NCBI RefSeq assembly: GCF_050942215.1
Contig: NZ_CP192056.1
Span: forward strand, 3,534,001 to 3,598,000
Origin: Sphaerimonospora sp050942215
Lineage (GTDB): Bacteria > Actinomycetota > Actinomycetes > Streptosporangiales > Streptosporangiaceae
Length of the DNA: 64,000 nt
Reading direction: 5' to 3'
Made by a program: the position numbers and the translations under genes. Under the pieces are notes generated by a model. It was not told the DNA's origin. It saw only the letters and a list, made by a program, of their open reading frames with translations, and searched no databases. Of the stretch, positions 62,762-64,000 are shown one piece after another; the stretch's first letter is position 1, and every line of letters begins with the position of its first letter.

Positions 62762-63972
62762 TCGACATCAGGGTGCCCAAGCTCAACAACAACGACAGCA
62801 GCTATGTGCTGGTGGAGTGGGCCGTCGAGGATCGCGCCCCGGTGCGGGAGGGCGACCCCATCGCGGTCGTGGAGACCTCCAAGGCCGCGGAGGAGCTGGT
62901 CGCCGAGGCCTCCGGTGTGCTGCACCACGTCATCCCGGTGAACGCCGAGTGCGCACCCGGCCAGGTCATCGCCCGCCTGTCGGCGCCGGACACGGCGGGC
63001 GGGCCCGCACGCTCCCCCGCCGCCGAGCCGGACGGCGTCGCCCTCGTTCCTGAACCTGCCGGACCGGCGCCCGCCGCCCCCACCGCTCTGGCCACACCCG
63101 CCGCCCCCGCCACCCCCGCCGCCCCCACCGCTCTGGCCACTCCCGCCACTCCGGCGGCTCCGGCGGCTCCGGCCGGCGACGTGGTGATCACGGCCCCGGC
63201 GAGGGCGCTGATGGCCGAGCTGGGCGTCGAGCCGGACGACGTACGGGCGCCCGGCAGGCGCGTGGTGCGGCGCGAGGACGTGCTGGCCGTCGCGCGCGAC
63301 ACGATCGCGCTGTCGAAGGCGCAGCGGCGCACCGCCGAGGTGGTCGAGCTGTCGCACCGCACGGTGCCCGCCGCCTATTCGGTGATCCGGGTCGACGTCG
63401 GCCGGGCCCTGCGGCTCGCCGCCGAACGGACCAGGCTGCTGCGCGCCCTGGTGGGCCTGCCCGAGCTGCTGGTCAAGGCGGCGGCGAGCCTCGTGGAGCG
63501 CTTCCCGCTGTGTTTCGCCGCCCCGCTGGACGTGACCAGGGTGCGGCGCGCCGGCACCGCCGACATCGGCGTAACGATGGACGTCGGCGAGGGGCTCTAC
63601 GTCCCGGTCGTCCACGACGCGGGGAACCGCCCGCTCCGCGAGATCGCCCGCGAGCTGATGGGCTACCGAACGGCGGCCTTCCGCGGCACGTTCCGCGAAC
63701 GCGACCTCACCGGCGCCAACCTCACGGTCACCCTGCACAACGACGACGGCGTCGTGCTGGCCGTGCCGATCGTGTTCCCCGGGCAGATCTGCGCGCTGTC
63801 GCTCGCCGGGCCGTACAAAGAGGTCGTGGTCGCCGACGACGGCCAGGTGGGCACGCGGGACGTCGTGAACCTGGGGCTGGCCTACGACCACCGCTACGTC
63901 AACGGCCGCGACGCGGTGCTCTTCCTGCAGGCGCTACGCGAACTACTCGAATCCCCAGACGTCCTGACGTGA
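62758..63972 (+). CDS. 2-oxoacid dehydrogenase E2 acyltransferase
   Basis: 404-aa E2 starting at TTG (TTGA overlap with E1-beta). Lipoyl domain 1-80 with lipoylation Lys42 in VVETSKAAEE, then an Ala/Pro-rich swinging linker (about 85-140), a peripheral-subunit-binding segment (APARALMAELGVEPDDVRAPGRRVVRREDV), and the catalytic domain (about 185-404). The active-site motif is YDHRYVNGRDA: the His is kept, Asn replaces the usual Asp of DHRxxDG. No E3 gene is seen before the window end; the general cellular E3 may serve. It is the last gene in the window. Confidence 0.9.
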   Translation: MIDIRVPKLNNNDSSYVLVEWAVEDRAPVREGDPIAVVETSKAAEELVAEASGVLHHVIPVNAECAPGQVIARLSAPDTAGGPARSPAAEPDGVALVPEPAGPAPAAPTALATPAAPATPAAPTALATPATPAAPAAPAGDVVITAPARALMAELGVEPDDVRAPGRRVVRREDVLAVARDTIALSKAQRRTAEVVELSHRTVPAAYSVIRVDVGRALRLAAERTRLLRALVGLPELLVKAAASLVERFPLCFAAPLDVTRVRRAGTADIGVTMDVGEGLYVPVVHDAGNRPLREIARELMGYRTAAFRGTFRERDLTGANLTVTLHNDDGVVLAVPIVFPGQICALSLAGPYKEVVVADDGQVGTRDVVNLGLAYDHRYVNGRDAVLFLQALRELLESPDVLT

Positions 63973-64000
63973 AGTCGAATCACGACGACATTCACGTCCG

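Overview
This is a GC-rich window from a filamentous actinomycete. Codon usage, GTG/TTG starts, an F420-type LLM oxidoreductase, an MbtH/NRPS system and a CebR-like operator point to the Streptosporangiales or a nearby order; the genus is an inference only. No rRNA, tRNA or CRISPR array was seen. The window has two blocks: a catabolic and transport block (about 1-37.9 kb) and a nonribosomal peptide biosynthetic block (about 40-64 kb). A short transition region with a small unknown protein, a glycosyltransferase and a repeat-rich gap separates them.

Catabolic block. A tightly overlapping minus-strand operon (9739 down to the window start) encodes a CoA-ester degradation route: class III CoA-transferase, acyl-CoA dehydrogenase, two paired MaoC-type hydratases, a thiolase-like (Ltp2-type) protein with its DUF35 partner, a CitE-type lyase, a PrpD-family protein, a triple-RidA protein and an LLM oxidoreductase. 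A DUF3598-like/MDR pair and a GntR regulator follow. A second minus operon (19803 to 12217) joins a branched-chain-amino-acid-type ABC importer to an isochorismatase-like amidase and two nitrilase-family enzymes. On the plus strand are a ThDP enzyme with a nitrate/taurine-type ABC importer (20.2-25.3 kb) and an NTF2/VOC/VOC/SDR operon (25.5-28.6 kb). On the minus strand are a second solute-binding protein with a tandem alpha/beta hydrolase and a DUF3108-like protein (32.2-28.6 kb), and a VOC protein with a decayed flavoprotein gene. Last comes a plus operon of a nitrilase homologue, an aldehyde dehydrogenase and a flavoprotein (33.9-37.9 kb).

All these operons are linked by one DNA signal. 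Eight copies of a 25-bp element, GAAAC-N3-GTTCC-N7-GGAAC, lie in front of the operons. In most cases the element sits immediately downstream of a good sigma-70-type promoter (TTGAC, 17-18 nt, TAGGCT-like), which suggests one repressor controlling a single inducible catabolic regulon. The only regulator gene in the window, the GntR/FCD gene at 11504, lies beside one copy. The substrate is unknown; the enzyme set suggests a nitrile- or amide-bearing, nitrogen-containing organic acid.

Biosynthetic block. A minus-strand NRPS operon starts with a C-A-PCP-TE-MFS exporter fusion (60321). It continues with a free acyl-AMP ligase, a C-PCP protein, a free carrier protein, a free C-like domain, MbtH, a free C domain, an A-PCP with a glycine-like code, and a C-A-PCP with a cationic-residue-like code. 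A further free C-like gene ends at 39997. A TnpB element (48.6-49.9 kb) is inserted inside the operon. Divergently transcribed E1-alpha/E1-beta/E2 genes of a 2-oxoacid dehydrogenase type occupy 60.8-64.0 kb. Both divergent promoters carry 14-bp palindromes, one identical to the Streptomyces CebR box, so the cluster is probably controlled by a LacI-family, carbohydrate-responsive repressor encoded elsewhere.
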